DNA of 64,000 nucleotides from Amycolatopsis pretoriensis (lineage in GTDB: Bacteria > Actinomycetota > Actinomycetes > Mycobacteriales > Pseudonocardiaceae). Made by a program: the position numbers and the translations under genes. Location of the stretch: contig NZ_FNUJ01000003.1 in assembly GCF_900107925.1 (NCBI RefSeq), positions 682,001 to 746,000 on the forward strand, read 5' to 3'. The notes under the pieces were generated by a model that was given only the letters and a program-made list of their open reading frames with translations, was not told where the DNA came from and ran no database searches. This document shows positions 63,918-64,000 of the stretch, piece by piece; positions within the stretch are counted from its first letter, which is position 1; the number at the start of each line of letters is the position of its first letter.

Positions 63918-64000
63918 TCACCCGGCCCGCCACAGCGCGGGGACGGCCGGGGGTTCCCAGCCCGGTTGGGCCGTGTGCCCCTGCAAGCACACGTAGCCCT
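63918..64000 (-). CDS. C-terminus of a chitin-binding (CBM5/12) protein, partial
   Basis: The minus strand entering from the right edge codes for GYVCLQGHTAQPGWEPPAVP followed by ALWRAG and a stop. This is the typical end of a family 5/12 carbohydrate-binding module (HTxQxGWEPPxVPALW). The rest, beyond the window, is probably a secreted chitinase, lytic polysaccharide monooxygenase or similar enzyme. Confidence 0.75.
   Translation of the reverse strand, partial: GYVCLQGHTAQPGWEPPAVPALWRAG

Overview
The window comes from a very GC-rich actinomycete, most likely a member of Pseudonocardiaceae such as Amycolatopsis. The assignment rests on four things: codon positions saturated with G/C, frequent GTG/TTG starts, a mycothiol S-conjugate amidase (Mca), and WXG100/EspC-type secretion proteins, giant BTAD-ATPase regulators and a class F sortase. 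It is an ordinary chromosomal segment. No tRNA, rRNA, insertion sequence, phage gene or CRISPR array was recognised.

Left part (1-9.4 kb): a truncated Tat-exported GH28 enzyme, a DUF6745 protein with a partner, a small conserved protein, a thioredoxin-fold YyaL/DUF255 protein, and a two-gene RNA-repair operon (Hen1 and Pnkp). Centre-left (9.4-34.7 kb): a backbone whose gene order and strands match, from memory, the M. tuberculosis block from Rv1072 (Bax inhibitor-like) through fadA3, cbs, pra, metB, greA, Rv1081c and mca to Rv1084 (YyaL). Into this backbone are inserted an Lrp-hppD pair, a type VII secretion polymorphic toxin with immunity genes, ilvA and several small genes.

Middle (34.7-51 kb): a surface protein beside a class F sortase, a two-domain acyl-CoA reductase, a DivIVA-like coiled-coil protein, an amidase, a WXG100 pair with a LuxR-type regulator, and two tandem giant BTAD/AAA regulators. 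Right part (51-64 kb): a sugar ABC operon (regulator, binding protein, two permeases, GH1 beta-glucosidase) lacking an ATPase, a NagZ/LpqI-like GH3 lipoprotein, an aldo-keto reductase, an MFS exporter divergent from a double-headed AsnC regulator, and a GH19 chitinase with two CBM modules under a DasR-type site. A thioesterase and the C-terminus of another chitin-binding protein end the window. Chitin and cellulose/pectin use is a recurring theme on the right.

The most unusual non-coding feature is a set of unrelated palindromic elements: CTTTCACGTGAAAG, ATGAACGACTCGTTCATG, CCGTGAATGGCACATT, and GAAGGGCACCTTC. They sit at 3' ends of genes, mostly between convergent genes; two of the families recur within the window. 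Other signals worth attention are tetO-like sequences written in rare codons inside an MFS gene, an SD-sequestering hairpin, and a pair of Lrp-like direct repeats spaced by 42 bp.
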